Shown: positions 44,095 through 54,149 of the stretch, in pieces | Position numbering within the stretch: the first letter of the stretch is position 1 | How the letters are laid out: every line of letters begins with the position of its first letter | Origin: Hallella seregens ATCC 51272 | Lineage (GTDB): Bacteria > Bacteroidota > Bacteroidia > Bacteroidales > Bacteroidaceae | Direction: 5' to 3' | Assembly: GCF_000518545.1 (NCBI RefSeq) | Contig: NZ_JADU01000016.1 | Span: forward strand, 40,773 to 104,772 | DNA: 64,000 nt | The notes under the pieces: model-generated | Told to the model about the DNA's origin: nothing | Databases searched by the model: none | The model's input: the letters and a program-made list of their open reading frames with translations, nothing else | Position numbers and translations under genes: made by a program

Positions 44095-46485
44095 CTATTC
44101 CTGCTGGAGGAACACCGCAGGGTTGCCCCAGGCCACCCGGCGGCAGTTCAGGGCCACCACGATGGCCACAATGACCAGCACCGACAGGGCGGCGCCGACG
44201 AACAGCCCCGGCGAGAGCGTGATGCGGTTGTCGAAGAGCTGAATCCACTGGGCAGCCACATAGGCGGCCCCCGTCGCGCCCACCACCACGGCAGGCACGG
44301 CCGTGAGCATGATGCCGCGCTCGAAGAGCCGCAGGATGTCGCGGCCTTGGGCACCGTTCACTTTGCGCAGGGCTATCTCCTTGTGGCGGTGGTTCACCTC
44401 GTCGGTCACGTATCCCACCAGGCCGACCAAGGCGATGAGCAGGGTGACAAACCCTGCCGTCATGACTCCGTTGCGGAAATGGAGCTGGGGCGCATAGGCA
44501 TTGTTGCGCAGGTTTTCCACGTTCTCCACCAGAATGGTCTTGCCGGGAAAGAAGCGTTGCAGCCGGTCGTGCAGGGCTGTCAGCGTCTCCGTGTCCGCAT
44601 GGTCGAGCCGCAGGAGCAGTGTCTGCGTCATGACATGGTCGGCGCGTCCATAGAACATGGCCGAGGGACGGTTGACTGCATTGCTGGTGGCATTGCCCAC
44701 ATGCACGTCGCGGTACACGCCGATGATGGTGAGCGGACGGCCGTTTTCGCTGTGCTCGCTGATGACTACCTGGCGCCCCACCACGCTCTTCCACTTGCAG
44801 AGTTTCCGCATTTGGCGTGCAAACGACTCGCTCACCATCACCTCGCGCAGGCTGTCGCCCCCTTGGGTGAACGTGCGGCCCGCAACGACAGGTATCTCCA
44901 TGAGCTCGAAGTAGTGGTCGCCCACGGTATAGAAATCAGCTATATTGAACAGTTGGTCGTCCTGGCCGGGCAGCGACACGTTGTTGCCCGAATGGCTGTA
45001 GAGGGGCAAATCGTGGCATACCGACACTTGCCGGATGCCCGGCACCCGGGCCGCCTCGGCGGCGGCCGTCCGTTTCTCGGCTGCCGAGAAGGCACTGATG
45101 TTCACCATACTCACGTCGTTGCAGCGATAACCCAAGTCGTAACCCGTGAGCAACTGGTACTGGCGGCCGGTAACCAAGAGCAGGGACAGCAGGAATCCCA
45201 CACCCGCAAACTCCACGCCGAGCAGGAGCACCTTCCAGCGATGGCGTGCCGTGGCATAGCCGCGAAAGGCAGCAGTCACGGGCATGTGGTTGTAGAGCCA
45301 ACCCGGTACCCAGCCGCCAACGACGAGCACCAGCAGGGCAAGGGCGGCCAATATCCATGCCCCACGGTTGAAGATGAGTACGGAAAGCGGGGCCGAGAGC
45401 AGTTGCTCGATGGTGCCGTGACAGGCCCACAGCAGTGCGGCAGCCAGCAGCACGGCCAGTAACAAGTGAAGGGCCGCCTCATGGAAAGTGAGGCTGTAGA
45501 CAATGCCGCGGCCGGCACCGAAGCACTTGCGCACGGCCATTTCGCGAGTACGGGTAATGAGATTGCCCACCACGATGAGCACATAGTTGAGCACGGAGGT
45601 GACCAGCAGCACGCCGGCCAGCAGCGAAAGAATCCAGAACATCTGGTGCACGTTGGGCTGACTGGTGTAATAGGTGCTGATGGGCGTGAGCAGATACGTC
45701 ATCCAGCAACCGGCTTTCTTGAGGTCTTCCATGGGATAATGTGTTTTCATCATGGCCTGGATGGACTTGGCGAGACTGCCGGGCGAGGTGCCTTTGGACA
45801 GCCGCACGAAGCTCTGGTAACGATCGTTGCCCACAAGATTGTCCTGCCCGTCGTAAACGAAATTGCGCTGGGTGCTCATGGCTCCTATGACATCGAAATC
45901 ATGGAACGTGGAGTTGTGAGGATAATCCTCGTACACGGCCACGATGGTAAACCGCAGTCGGGGGAATTGTCCGGGAGAGATGCTGCGGCCCACCACGCGG
46001 CCTCCCAGCCGCTCGGCTGTGGAACGGCTCACGGCACAACAGCCTGGAGCCGTGAGAGCCTTTACGGCATCGCCCTCCAATATCCGGGTGGGGAACATGC
46101 GGAAGAAGCAACTGTCGGCCGTATAGATGCTGGCTTTGATGCGGTCCATGCTGTCAAGGACGAGCTCTTCGTTTCCCACGATGACATTGGTACGCGTCGC
46201 CAACTCTACCTGCGGAATGGTTTTCTGCATGAGTGGGCCCACGCCTCCTGAGGTGTTGGCGCTTTCCATAAGCTCGCCTTGGTTCAGACGAAACCTCTCC
46301 TGCACGCGGCAGATGCACTGATAATCGGGATAACACTGGTCGAAAGTCTGCTCGTAATAGACTTCGGCAATGATAACGGCACTCATAGCCAAGCCCAAAG
46401 CCAGGCAGACTATCTTGGCCACATTGTGCTGGCCACGGCGGGGCAGGTTGAGTATGGCCGAGCGTAATTCGTTGTATGTGTTCAT
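44095..46485 (-). CDS. FtsX-type ABC permease, second
   Basis: The 796-residue protein has a membrane helix near residue 25-42, a MacB-type periplasmic domain (about 45-270), three helices (about 285-380) and a fourth near 420-440. It then has a second periplasmic domain and three C-terminal helices (about 680-780) with the FtsX pattern VNHRHKEIALRKVNGAQG. The duplicated FtsX half-design is common in Bacteroidetes. The end is EFLQQE-like (AVFLQQE). It lies 14 bases after the first permease. Cargo is unknown; MacB relatives export antimicrobials, toxins or lipoproteins. Confidence 0.9.
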   Translation of the reverse strand: MNTYNELRSAILNLPRRGQHNVAKIVCLALGLAMSAVIIAEVYYEQTFDQCYPDYQCICRVQERFRLNQGELMESANTSGGVGPLMQKTIPQVELATRTNVIVGNEELVLDSMDRIKASIYTADSCFFRMFPTRILEGDAVKALTAPGCCAVSRSTAERLGGRVVGRSISPGQFPRLRFTIVAVYEDYPHNSTFHDFDVIGAMSTQRNFVYDGQDNLVGNDRYQSFVRLSKGTSPGSLAKSIQAMMKTHYPMEDLKKAGCWMTYLLTPISTYYTSQPNVHQMFWILSLLAGVLLVTSVLNYVLIVVGNLITRTREMAVRKCFGAGRGIVYSLTFHEAALHLLLAVLLAAALLWACHGTIEQLLSAPLSVLIFNRGAWILAALALLVLVVGGWVPGWLYNHMPVTAAFRGYATARHRWKVLLLGVEFAGVGFLLSLLLVTGRQYQLLTGYDLGYRCNDVSMVNISAFSAAEKRTAAAEAARVPGIRQVSVCHDLPLYSHSGNNVSLPGQDDQLFNIADFYTVGDHYFELMEIPVVAGRTFTQGGDSLREVMVSESFARQMRKLCKWKSVVGRQVVISEHSENGRPLTIIGVYRDVHVGNATSNAVNRPSAMFYGRADHVMTQTLLLRLDHADTETLTALHDRLQRFFPGKTILVENVENLRNNAYAPQLHFRNGVMTAGFVTLLIALVGLVGYVTDEVNHRHKEIALRKVNGAQGRDILRLFERGIMLTAVPAVVVGATGAAYVAAQWIQLFDNRITLSPGLFVGAALSVLVIVAIVVALNCRRVAWGNPAVFLQQE

Positions 46486-46499
46486 GATTGCAGTAGGAT

Positions 46500-48896
46500 T
46501 TACTGGTTTTCCTTGATGACGTTCACCGGATTCTCATTACTGGCCGCCCAACTTTGAATCGCCACGGCACAGAAACTGACGGCCAAGACGATGAGCCCGG
46601 CCACGGGAAGCCAGGGCCACCAGGTGATGCGGTAGGGATAACGGCTCAGCCAGTCGGCCATGAAATACCAAACGACAGGCACAGCAATCACGAAAGCCAT
46701 GCCCACATAGGCGAGGAAAGAGGTGACGAGCCGCATGCGAACCTGACGACCCGACGAACCAAACACCTTGCGGACAGCCAGTTCGCGACGGTGTTGCTGA
46801 ATGTGATAGGTGGACATGGCCACCAAGCCCAACAGGGAAATGACAACCGCGATGAGGGCAAACAGGCGCACAATGGTGGCAATGCGCGTCTCCGATTTGT
46901 ATTCGGCGGCGATTTTCTGGTCGAGGTAAGGCTCGTCAAGATCAAGTTCTTCATGAAAAATACGCTTGAAAAGTTGCTGCACCTGCTGGTAGGCCTCTAC
47001 GGGGTCGCCCTGTATCTGGATGACTGTGGCCCATGGTTGGAAGCTGCCCCGCCGGGCAATTTTGACTACCATGGGGTGCTGGCGCGATCCGAGTCCGCGG
47101 ATGTTGAAATCTCGAAATATACCGCTCAGGGTCTCACGCTCGCCCACTCCGTGCTTGTCGGCCCACTGATAGAAAAACTTGCTCGTCAGCGGCAGACCCT
47201 CGTCAGCCAGCATACGCCGGTTCACATAGTATTCGCCATTCCTGCCGCGTAGGCCGGTGCTCGACTTCAGCGTCAGTCCGAAAATCTTCATATACTGTTC
47301 GTCGCCGACAAGCCACTGGGTGGAGAGCGTCTTTCCGTTGAAGTTGAACGTGATGTTGTTGCCGCCACTATGAGGCGTTCCGCAACAAGTGGTCAGGTTC
47401 TGCACACAGGACAACTGCTTCAGACCGTCGTACCAAGCTGCCATCTTGGTGGAATCGTCCATGACGTAGACCTCCATCAGCCCCTGTGTGTTGTAGCCGC
47501 GGGGAATGGCGATGAGGTGTCTGATCTCGCCCGACATGATGAAAGCTGTGGCTATGAGCACTATCGTCACCGTGCTCTGTACCACAATGAATGCCTTGCC
47601 CAGCCATTGGTGGCTGCGGAATCGGAAAGTTCCCCGCACCACATCGATGGGCTTGCTGGCCGACAGCATGGTGGCGGGGATGAGTCCGGCCAGCAGTCCC
47701 AGCAGCAACACAAAGGCCACAAGCAGCAACAGCGTAACGGGATGGAACAGGACGGAAAGCAGAAGCGTGGTGTCGAGCAGCCGGGCCACATAAGGTGTAG
47801 CGGCCCAAGCCAGCAGCAGGGCTACAGCCATCGAGAGCGTGCAGAGTATGATGCTCTCCAGAATGAGGCGCACCACGATGTCGATGCGCTGCGAGCCAAG
47901 CAGCCTCAGCATAGCCATCTCGCGGGCCCGATAGGACGACTGGGCATTGGTGAGGTTGATATAATTGAACACGGAGAACAGCAGGATGACAAGCCCAACC
48001 AGGAAGAGCGTGTGCACGAGCTTGCTGTCACCCTGCCTCAGCGTGTTCTCCATTTCACCCTGAATCCCCGAGAAATAGTAACGGTTGAGAGGAACGAACT
48101 TAGTATAGACAGGCATGTCGTCTGATTGGAATATCCAAAAGAACTTCTTCTGGTACTCGTCCATGTCGTTCTCTTTCTGCGTGAAGTTGGAACCAGGGCG
48201 CACAAGGAAGAAAAGCTGTGCTCCGGTGGCATTGCTCAACCGCTCGTTGAACATGGAAGAATTGATAGATTCGATGTTTTCAAAACGGATGAAGGCATCG
48301 GCCGGCTTCAGGCACGTGTTCTCTTTTCCCCGCACCACGCCAGTCACGCGGAAGACCTTGTCGTCGCGAAACAACACCTTGCGGTTGATCGCAGCCTCCG
48401 GAGATCCGAAGAGACGCGTGGCCATGTCGGTGGTGAGCACGACAGAGGCACGGTCGGCAAGGGCCCGGCGACGGTCGCCCAAAACGAATGTCACGTCGAA
48501 CATGTCGAAGAAAGTGCTGTCTGTAAATGACGTCAGGCAGTTGGTGGGCATGTCGCCCTGACGCGTAACCACGCCCTGATAGTAATTGGCCAAGGCACAC
48601 GAACTCTCAATCTCGGGATAACGGCTGCGAAAATACTTCTGCAACCGCCAGTTGCCACCAGTGTACAGCTCTGACACGCCCTGGGCGTGCATCTCCAAGC
48701 CATAGATATAAATGCGGTCGGCCTTGGTGAACTGGCGGTCCACCCGGCTCTCCTGCCAGGTGTACACGCCGATGAGCAACACGAAAAGCAAGGACAAGCT
48801 CAGGCCAAAAACGTTGATGGCCGTGTAGGCCTTGTTGCGCGAAAGAAAAATGAGATAGGAGGAAAGTCCTCTATGTATGGTCTCAAAAGTCTTCAT
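46500..48896 (-). CDS. FtsX-type ABC permease, first
   Basis: The 798 residues have the same plan as the next gene (N-terminal helix, MacB periplasmic domain, helices at about 290-400, second periplasmic part, C-terminal helices). Both carry the family motif after the second half: RRELAVRKVFGSSGRQ here. The two proteins differ strongly in sequence, so they probably form a heterodimeric permease driven by the 43346-44008 ATPase. The end QSWAASNENPVNVIKENQ is the usual cytoplasmic tail. The gap to the barrel gene is 32 bases. Confidence 0.9.
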   Translation of the reverse strand: MKTFETIHRGLSSYLIFLSRNKAYTAINVFGLSLSLLFVLLIGVYTWQESRVDRQFTKADRIYIYGLEMHAQGVSELYTGGNWRLQKYFRSRYPEIESSCALANYYQGVVTRQGDMPTNCLTSFTDSTFFDMFDVTFVLGDRRRALADRASVVLTTDMATRLFGSPEAAINRKVLFRDDKVFRVTGVVRGKENTCLKPADAFIRFENIESINSSMFNERLSNATGAQLFFLVRPGSNFTQKENDMDEYQKKFFWIFQSDDMPVYTKFVPLNRYYFSGIQGEMENTLRQGDSKLVHTLFLVGLVILLFSVFNYINLTNAQSSYRAREMAMLRLLGSQRIDIVVRLILESIILCTLSMAVALLLAWAATPYVARLLDTTLLLSVLFHPVTLLLLVAFVLLLGLLAGLIPATMLSASKPIDVVRGTFRFRSHQWLGKAFIVVQSTVTIVLIATAFIMSGEIRHLIAIPRGYNTQGLMEVYVMDDSTKMAAWYDGLKQLSCVQNLTTCCGTPHSGGNNITFNFNGKTLSTQWLVGDEQYMKIFGLTLKSSTGLRGRNGEYYVNRRMLADEGLPLTSKFFYQWADKHGVGERETLSGIFRDFNIRGLGSRQHPMVVKIARRGSFQPWATVIQIQGDPVEAYQQVQQLFKRIFHEELDLDEPYLDQKIAAEYKSETRIATIVRLFALIAVVISLLGLVAMSTYHIQQHRRELAVRKVFGSSGRQVRMRLVTSFLAYVGMAFVIAVPVVWYFMADWLSRYPYRITWWPWLPVAGLIVLAVSFCAVAIQSWAASNENPVNVIKENQ

Positions 48897-48928
48897 GGGA
48901 AATGGGTTGTTTGGAAAATACAGAGAAA

Positions 48929-51268
48929 TTATTTCTTTCCTATCATCACGCCGGTGTCTTCATCACGGTTGCTGATGCGCTTCTGCTTCCCTTCATGCTT
49001 CTTGCCGAAGTCGAGATTGAGCGATGCATTGACAAAAAAGAGGTGGCAGAAGTCCTTGGAACGTGTCACCTTGCGTGCCGGAGCAAGACGGGAGAGGTCG
49101 ACATTGGTCAGCGAATAGTGGTTGGAGAAAGGATTGTAAACTTCCAGACTGATGCTCCACCGACCGGGGTTGTAGCCCAAGGCAAGGTTGTGCCCATTTT
49201 CTGTGTCGGTGATGGTCTCGCCCCAGAGCGATTTGTAGCGGGTGCGGAAAGACATTTCTGCCACCCAATGCCTGTATATGGCGGTGATGTATCCACGCAG
49301 TCCCCAGTTGCTGTAGGTGTGGGTGTAGGCATGTCCAAGGCTGACGTATCGGTTGAAGAACGGCGTGAGCCGGATGGAAAGCCCGTCTTTCCAAGGTTTG
49401 TAGGTGAGGGAAAGCTGCGTTTGCAAACGGTGGAAACCGAGCTGGTTTTCCGTAGTGCGGACAAAAGTGCCACCCTCATCGTACGTCGATGCCATCATGG
49501 GCCGATGGTCATAGCTGTAACGCCCACCCGCCATAAGACGGAAATGCGGCGTGTTCCAGCTAATCATGAGGTCGTTGGAGACGAACGTAACAGTCTTCAG
49601 GTGGGGGTTGCCACGCTGAATCTGGTAGGCATCAATGGGTTGGGAAACGTCGTTCAAATCGGAAAGCGAGGGCGAATAGGACGAGACATAGCCGTGGTAT
49701 TTCAGGTATACGTGCTTGCCGATGCCATAAGCAAGCATCCAGTTGGGACGCGGCACATAGGTGGTGCGCTTGTTTCCCTCCTGATTGTAGGCAGAACGGG
49801 TGAGGCCCAATCCCACATTCCACGTAAGTGAGCCGAGCTGCCGCTGGTACTCGCCGTAGCCGTAGGTGTCGTCTGTGTGCATGCGCACATTGGCCTCCAC
49901 GCTTCCAGCATAGCTGTTGCGCACATGTTGCCAGGTGTGTTTCAGTCCGAACGAGAGTTTGCTGTTGCCCCAGAACTTCTCGTAGATGGCCTCGCCGATG
50001 AGCGAATATTTGTCTCCACGCGTGTGGCTGGTGATGGCAGACGAGATGTCGTTGGCACTGGTGCCCATCGTGTAGTCACGATCGCTGCGGCTGTCGATGT
50101 AGGTGCCCACGAGGTCGAAATAAAGATGCTGGTTGCGGGGCAGGTCGGTCTGCCAGTACAGGTCGAGCGAGGGGCTGTTGGACCAGGTGGAGAGATGGTC
50201 GTTCACATGGTAGGTCTTGCCGCCCTGATGCAGCGTACTGACGCGGCTTGACATCTCGTCGGGGTTGTTGTCGAGTTGGTCGCGGAGGGTGATACTCACC
50301 ATGTTTTTCTCGCCGGTGTGGATATATGCAGCGGACAAATCGACATTGTCGTAGCCCACAGGGGTGGGTTCTCCGAGTTCCTGATTATATAAGGTGTCCG
50401 TGGGATAGACAAAGGTTTCGTAGTTCTCGCGCGTCCATTTCAGCCATCGCCGACTCCAGTTGCCGGAAGCCTTTACTTCCGACCGGCCGTTGTGCCAGCT
50501 GCCATTGGTCTGGTAATCTCCGGCTTCGGGCAAAGAAACACCCTGTCTGCCACTGGCAGAGAAGCTGCCGCCCGCCGTCTTGTGTTTCACGATGTAGTCG
50601 AGCACGGCAGCTGCATTGCCATAACGCAGACCCGGCATGTCGTGATATTCGATACGGAGCACGTCGCAAGGCTGCAATGCCTGCACCTCCTTGATGGTGG
50701 CCTGTACGCCATTGATGCGCAGCTGAACGGCTTCGCCGAGCGTGGTGGTGATGCTACCTTTGAGGGCATCCACCTGAATACGATCGAGCTGCATACGCTG
50801 AAGCAGCGACACGCCGTTGTTTGAACTCGCAATCTGTGCTTTCGAGGGAATAAGCAATTGGCGGTCTATCTTGTTGACCTGCCGCGAGGCGGTGACCTCG
50901 ACATCGTTCAGCATCTTGCCCTCCATGGAGAGAGCCACTTGCCCGATGTTCACATCGCTCTCCACATTGTGCAGGGACAGTGTCACCGTTTCGTAGCCAA
51001 GGCACGATATGGACAACAGATAGTTGCCTTTGTCCAAGTCGCGCAGACTGAATGTACCGTCGGCATTGGCCGCAATGCCTGTGACCAAAGTTGAGTCCGG
51101 ACGTATGAGCCGCACCAAGGCTCCCGCGAGCGGCTCGCGTCCATCGGTCACCGTGCCTCTTATTCTGTGTGCCGGTGCAAGGGGCGTGGGGGTGTCTACG
51201 GCCCACGACGTGGTTGCAGCAAGCAGGGCCATCATGGCCGTCAGTAAGTGGATGATACGCTTTTTCAT
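48929..51268 (-). CDS. Outer-membrane beta-barrel receptor (TonB-dependent-like, OMP_b-brl_3 type)
   Basis: The 779-residue product has a signal peptide (1-23) and a carboxypeptidase-regulatory-like beta domain (about 35-120; HRIRGTVTDGREPLAGALVR). A plug-like domain (about 125-220; MLNDVEVTASRQV, LRINGVQATIKEVQAL) is followed by a large beta-barrel up to the C-terminus. It resembles TonB-dependent receptors of the type often placed next to efflux operons in Bacteroidetes. A clear TonB box was not found. Being inside an export operon is notable: it may help cargo cross the outer membrane or sense it. Confidence 0.88.
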   Translation of the reverse strand: MKKRIIHLLTAMMALLAATTSWAVDTPTPLAPAHRIRGTVTDGREPLAGALVRLIRPDSTLVTGIAANADGTFSLRDLDKGNYLLSISCLGYETVTLSLHNVESDVNIGQVALSMEGKMLNDVEVTASRQVNKIDRQLLIPSKAQIASSNNGVSLLQRMQLDRIQVDALKGSITTTLGEAVQLRINGVQATIKEVQALQPCDVLRIEYHDMPGLRYGNAAAVLDYIVKHKTAGGSFSASGRQGVSLPEAGDYQTNGSWHNGRSEVKASGNWSRRWLKWTRENYETFVYPTDTLYNQELGEPTPVGYDNVDLSAAYIHTGEKNMVSITLRDQLDNNPDEMSSRVSTLHQGGKTYHVNDHLSTWSNSPSLDLYWQTDLPRNQHLYFDLVGTYIDSRSDRDYTMGTSANDISSAITSHTRGDKYSLIGEAIYEKFWGNSKLSFGLKHTWQHVRNSYAGSVEANVRMHTDDTYGYGEYQRQLGSLTWNVGLGLTRSAYNQEGNKRTTYVPRPNWMLAYGIGKHVYLKYHGYVSSYSPSLSDLNDVSQPIDAYQIQRGNPHLKTVTFVSNDLMISWNTPHFRLMAGGRYSYDHRPMMASTYDEGGTFVRTTENQLGFHRLQTQLSLTYKPWKDGLSIRLTPFFNRYVSLGHAYTHTYSNWGLRGYITAIYRHWVAEMSFRTRYKSLWGETITDTENGHNLALGYNPGRWSISLEVYNPFSNHYSLTNVDLSRLAPARKVTRSKDFCHLFFVNASLNLDFGKKHEGKQKRISNRDEDTGVMIGKK

Positions 51269-51322
51269 CTTCCGTATGTCGTTCTATTGTTTTATGCTAT
51301 CTTCTATTTTAGAGGAGTTGCC

Positions 51323-52576
51323 TCACTCCAGTACCAACACTTCGTTGTCCTTATAGCCCTCGTACCCACTCACGATAACACGTTCGCCAGGCTCCAGACC
51401 TTCGATGACTTCATAATATTGTGGATTTTGCCGGCCGATGACAATCTTGCGGCGGTAGGCCTTGCGCCCACTCTTGTCGAGAACGAATATCCATTGGCCT
51501 CCGGTGACGCTGTAGAAAGTGCCCTTAGGGATGAGAACGGCAGGCTTGGCCTCGCCCAGTTGCAAGTCAATGTAATAGGTCTGGCCGGTGCGAATGTTGG
51601 CTGGGCGGGAGCCATGAAACACAAAATCGATGCGAAAACGACCGTCGCGCACCTCGGGATAAACCTTTCGGACGGCAAGCTGATACTTGCGACCGTTCTG
51701 CTCGAAGACAGCAGTGAGGCCACTGCGCACACGGTCGATATAGTGCTCGTCGACCTGAGCCTCCACCTTGTAGTCGCTCAAATCGTTGATGACTCCTATT
51801 TTCTGCCCTGGCATGATGCTCTGTCCCAGTTCCACATCGAGCAGCCCCACCTCGCCATCGATGGTGGAACGTACGTCGAGACGCGCCTTGCGGGCACGCA
51901 CGAGCTGCACATTGCGCTGCATGGAGTTGAGGTTGTCGGCCATCTGATCCATCTGTGTCCGGCGTAACTGTTGACTCTTTTGAAGTCGCTGCTGGATGAG
52001 ACGGTTCTTCTTCACAGCCAGATCGTAATCCTCCTGGGCACGGAGATAGTCTTCACGCGAGTTGAGCTGCTCCTGCTGCAGGGCTTCTTGATGGCTGTAG
52101 GCACGATGCTTGGCTTGCAGATCCATGGCCAGCTGCGCCGCCTCGTTGCGGTTGTTAAGCTGGTCTTGTTCCATCGAAATCTGAGTGTTGCGCAGCATGT
52201 CCTGTTTCTCGGCCAGTTCGCTCTCGGCATTGAGAATCTCAAGGTCAAGATTGCTGTTGCTCAGTCGAACGATGATGTCTCCCTTGTGGACGCGTGCTCC
52301 CTCATCGATCACTTTCTCGGTAACGATGCCCCCCTCCTCTGGACTGATTTGTACCACTTGGATAGGCACCACGTTGCCATCGACAGACACATAGTCATCG
52401 AACTGTCCTCGCTGTACATTGCCGAGCGTGAGTCCGCGCCGGTCTACGCGCAGAGTGGATGCAAAGTTGGAAAAAGCCAGCCAAAGCAGGATGGCGGCCA
52501 GCAGGCTTCCTCCCGCTATCCAAGCCCAATACTTACGGGGAATGAGAAATTTCTTTTGTTTTATTTGGATGTCCAT
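51323..52576 (-). CDS. HlyD/MFP-type periplasmic adaptor
   Basis: The 417 residues have an N-terminal membrane helix (about 20-38), a lipoyl half-motif (DGNVVPIQVVQISPEEGGIV), a long alpha-helical hairpin (about 105-235, coiled coil rich in Gln/Arg/Leu), the second lipoyl part (DVRSTIDGEVGLLDVELGQ), and beta-barrel and membrane-proximal domains. Adaptors bridge the inner-membrane permease and TolC. It overlaps the TolC gene end by 16 bases, so translation is probably coupled. Confidence 0.92.
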   Translation of the reverse strand: MDIQIKQKKFLIPRKYWAWIAGGSLLAAILLWLAFSNFASTLRVDRRGLTLGNVQRGQFDDYVSVDGNVVPIQVVQISPEEGGIVTEKVIDEGARVHKGDIIVRLSNSNLDLEILNAESELAEKQDMLRNTQISMEQDQLNNRNEAAQLAMDLQAKHRAYSHQEALQQEQLNSREDYLRAQEDYDLAVKKNRLIQQRLQKSQQLRRTQMDQMADNLNSMQRNVQLVRARKARLDVRSTIDGEVGLLDVELGQSIMPGQKIGVINDLSDYKVEAQVDEHYIDRVRSGLTAVFEQNGRKYQLAVRKVYPEVRDGRFRIDFVFHGSRPANIRTGQTYYIDLQLGEAKPAVLIPKGTFYSVTGGQWIFVLDKSGRKAYRRKIVIGRQNPQYYEVIEGLEPGERVIVSGYEGYKDNEVLVLE

Positions 52577-53907
52577 AGCGGTTCTCCTTGATAATAATTG
52601 ACAAGTTTCTGTTTCAAGACAAGCATCAGTTGCATCTGCAGCAGCCGAATGCGACTTTCCTGCAGGGTTTGGGCTGCCGTGTGGAGGTCGAAAGTGGAGA
52701 GCATGCCCTCCTCATACTTGCGACAGCAGAGGTAATGGGCCAGACTGTCGGCCACCACCTTGCGCTCCATCTGTCTCATTTCACGGCAATAACCATCGCG
52801 ATCCATCACGGCCTTGGCTATGTCGTCGTGCAGTTGCCGTTGCACCTCGACAAGGTTGAGCCGTGCTTTCATCCAGTCGGTCTTGGCCCGCCGGGCCGAA
52901 CGCCACCGACCGGGGGCGAAGATAGGAATGGAAAGCGACAGGTAGACATATTCGCCCAAGTTGTTGTGAAACTGCCGGCCGAATGGGTTCGCACTGCCAC
53001 TTTCCTGAGAGAGATTACGGTAATAATTGGTCGACAAGCCAGCTCCCACTTTCAGCAAGGGTAGCTGCTGCGCACGACAGATGAGCCTGTCGTATCGGGA
53101 TTGTTCTACAGAGAGCTGGGCAGCCCTCACGGCGGGAGACTGGCTTTCAAAAGAGCTATAGAGCCTTTCAGCCCCAGCAATTGTCGATGACAGGGAAGCG
53201 GAAGACAAGGCTGTGGCAACCGTGGTGTCGAGACACAGGGAATCGGCCGTGGGGTAATTCATTTCCGCTTTCAAGGCCAGCAGAGCCTGACGGGCCACAT
53301 TCTGCTGATGGAGCAACTGGTAGTCGTCATCGGCTACATGGCTCTCCATCTGCACCACATCGGGTCGGCTCTTCTCGCCCAACTCAAAAAGGCGGCGCGT
53401 CTTGGCCAACAAGGCATGGCTGTCGGCCAGCTTGCGGCTGGCCAAAGCCACACAACAACGGCTGTACACGGCCTCCACGAATCGAGCCATTACGTTAATA
53501 GCCTTGTCGGCGGCCAGTTTTTGCAGAGTGGTTTCGGCTTGGGCACGGGCAAGGCGGGCACGACGCAGGGCCTTGATGGCCTGTCCGCCATCAAAAAGAT
53601 TGAGCACAGCCCCTACATTATAATAGTTATTGAATGTGGTAATGGTGTTGTAGGTGTTGGTTTCCGGATCAATGTTGCGGCCCCAACTGTATTGCCCTGT
53701 CGTCTCGGCGGCTATCGTGGGCAACAGCTCCAGCCGTGCCATGCGGACATCGTAATGACTCTGTTCAGTCTCCACCCGTTGCCGGTGCAGGTCGATGCCA
53801 TGCTCCACCGCATAGCCGACGCAACGCTCCATGGTCCAGACAGAACTCTGGGCAACAACCGGCATGTGGACGGTGGACAATAGGAAAAGTTGAAATATTC
53901 TGTTCAT
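52561..53907 (-). CDS. TolC-family outer-membrane efflux protein
   Basis: The 448 residues have a signal peptide (MNRIFQLFLLSTVHMPVVAQ) and the TolC repeat structure: two halves of long helices with short beta strands (RNIDPETNTYNTITTFNNYYN, then VYLSLSIPIFAPGRWRSAR). It forms the trimeric outer-membrane exit duct. It is the first gene of the operon. The start at 53907 gives a proper signal; longer reading from 53958 does not. A sigma-54-like site ends about 14 bases upstream of this start. Confidence 0.92.
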   Translation of the reverse strand: MNRIFQLFLLSTVHMPVVAQSSVWTMERCVGYAVEHGIDLHRQRVETEQSHYDVRMARLELLPTIAAETTGQYSWGRNIDPETNTYNTITTFNNYYNVGAVLNLFDGGQAIKALRRARLARAQAETTLQKLAADKAINVMARFVEAVYSRCCVALASRKLADSHALLAKTRRLFELGEKSRPDVVQMESHVADDDYQLLHQQNVARQALLALKAEMNYPTADSLCLDTTVATALSSASLSSTIAGAERLYSSFESQSPAVRAAQLSVEQSRYDRLICRAQQLPLLKVGAGLSTNYYRNLSQESGSANPFGRQFHNNLGEYVYLSLSIPIFAPGRWRSARRAKTDWMKARLNLVEVQRQLHDDIAKAVMDRDGYCREMRQMERKVVADSLAHYLCCRKYEEGMLSTFDLHTAAQTLQESRIRLLQMQLMLVLKQKLVNYYQGEPLWTSK

Positions 53908-53920
53908 ACACGATTTACAG

Positions 53921-53936
53921 GGCCAATGCCATGCCA
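53921..53936 (-). promoter_or_regulatory. Sigma-54-type promoter of the export operon
   Basis: Minus strand TGGCATGGCATTGGCC fits the -24/-12 pattern (TGGCACG-N4-TTGCW): GG and GC are exactly ten bases apart, and 9 of 11 key positions match. Predicted transcription start about 53910, so the leader before the TolC ATG would be only a few bases, a point against it. The NtrC-type regulator gene next door supports it. Confidence 0.5.
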
Positions 53937-53991
53937 AAAAACTATATCGCTGTAACATAGACGGTTATTAAAAAAGGATGGTTGCAGGGGA

Positions 53992-54047
53992 TGTCCAAGA
54001 ATTAGACACTCCCGTCCAAGTATTGGACAATGCAGATGATTCGGACA
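53992..54047. promoter_or_regulatory. Three enhancer-like sites for the NtrC-type regulator
   Basis: TGTCCAAGAATTAGACA (53992-54008, one mismatch) and CGTCCAAGTATTGGACA (54013-54029) are dyads with centres 21 bases apart, two helical turns. A third half-site, TTCGGACAAT, lies at 54040-54049. They lie about 90-130 bases upstream of the predicted sigma-54 start, the normal place for NtrC-type enhancers, and just upstream of the regulator's own promoter. Confidence 0.65.
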
Positions 54048-54101
54048 ATACGGGATAGCGCGCCGGCGGCCGGACGTGTATGCAAAAAAGCATACCCTTT
54101 G

Positions 54102-54133
54102 TTTGTCTGTTCAACAAATAATGGCTATTTTTG
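54102..54133 (+). promoter_or_regulatory. Consensus promoter of the regulator gene
   Basis: TTTG (54102-54105), 20 bases, TATTTTTG (54126-54133): a complete match, 17 bases before the ATG at 54150, so the leader is short. Confidence 0.8.
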
Positions 54134-54149
54134 TTGCAAAGTAGAAATC

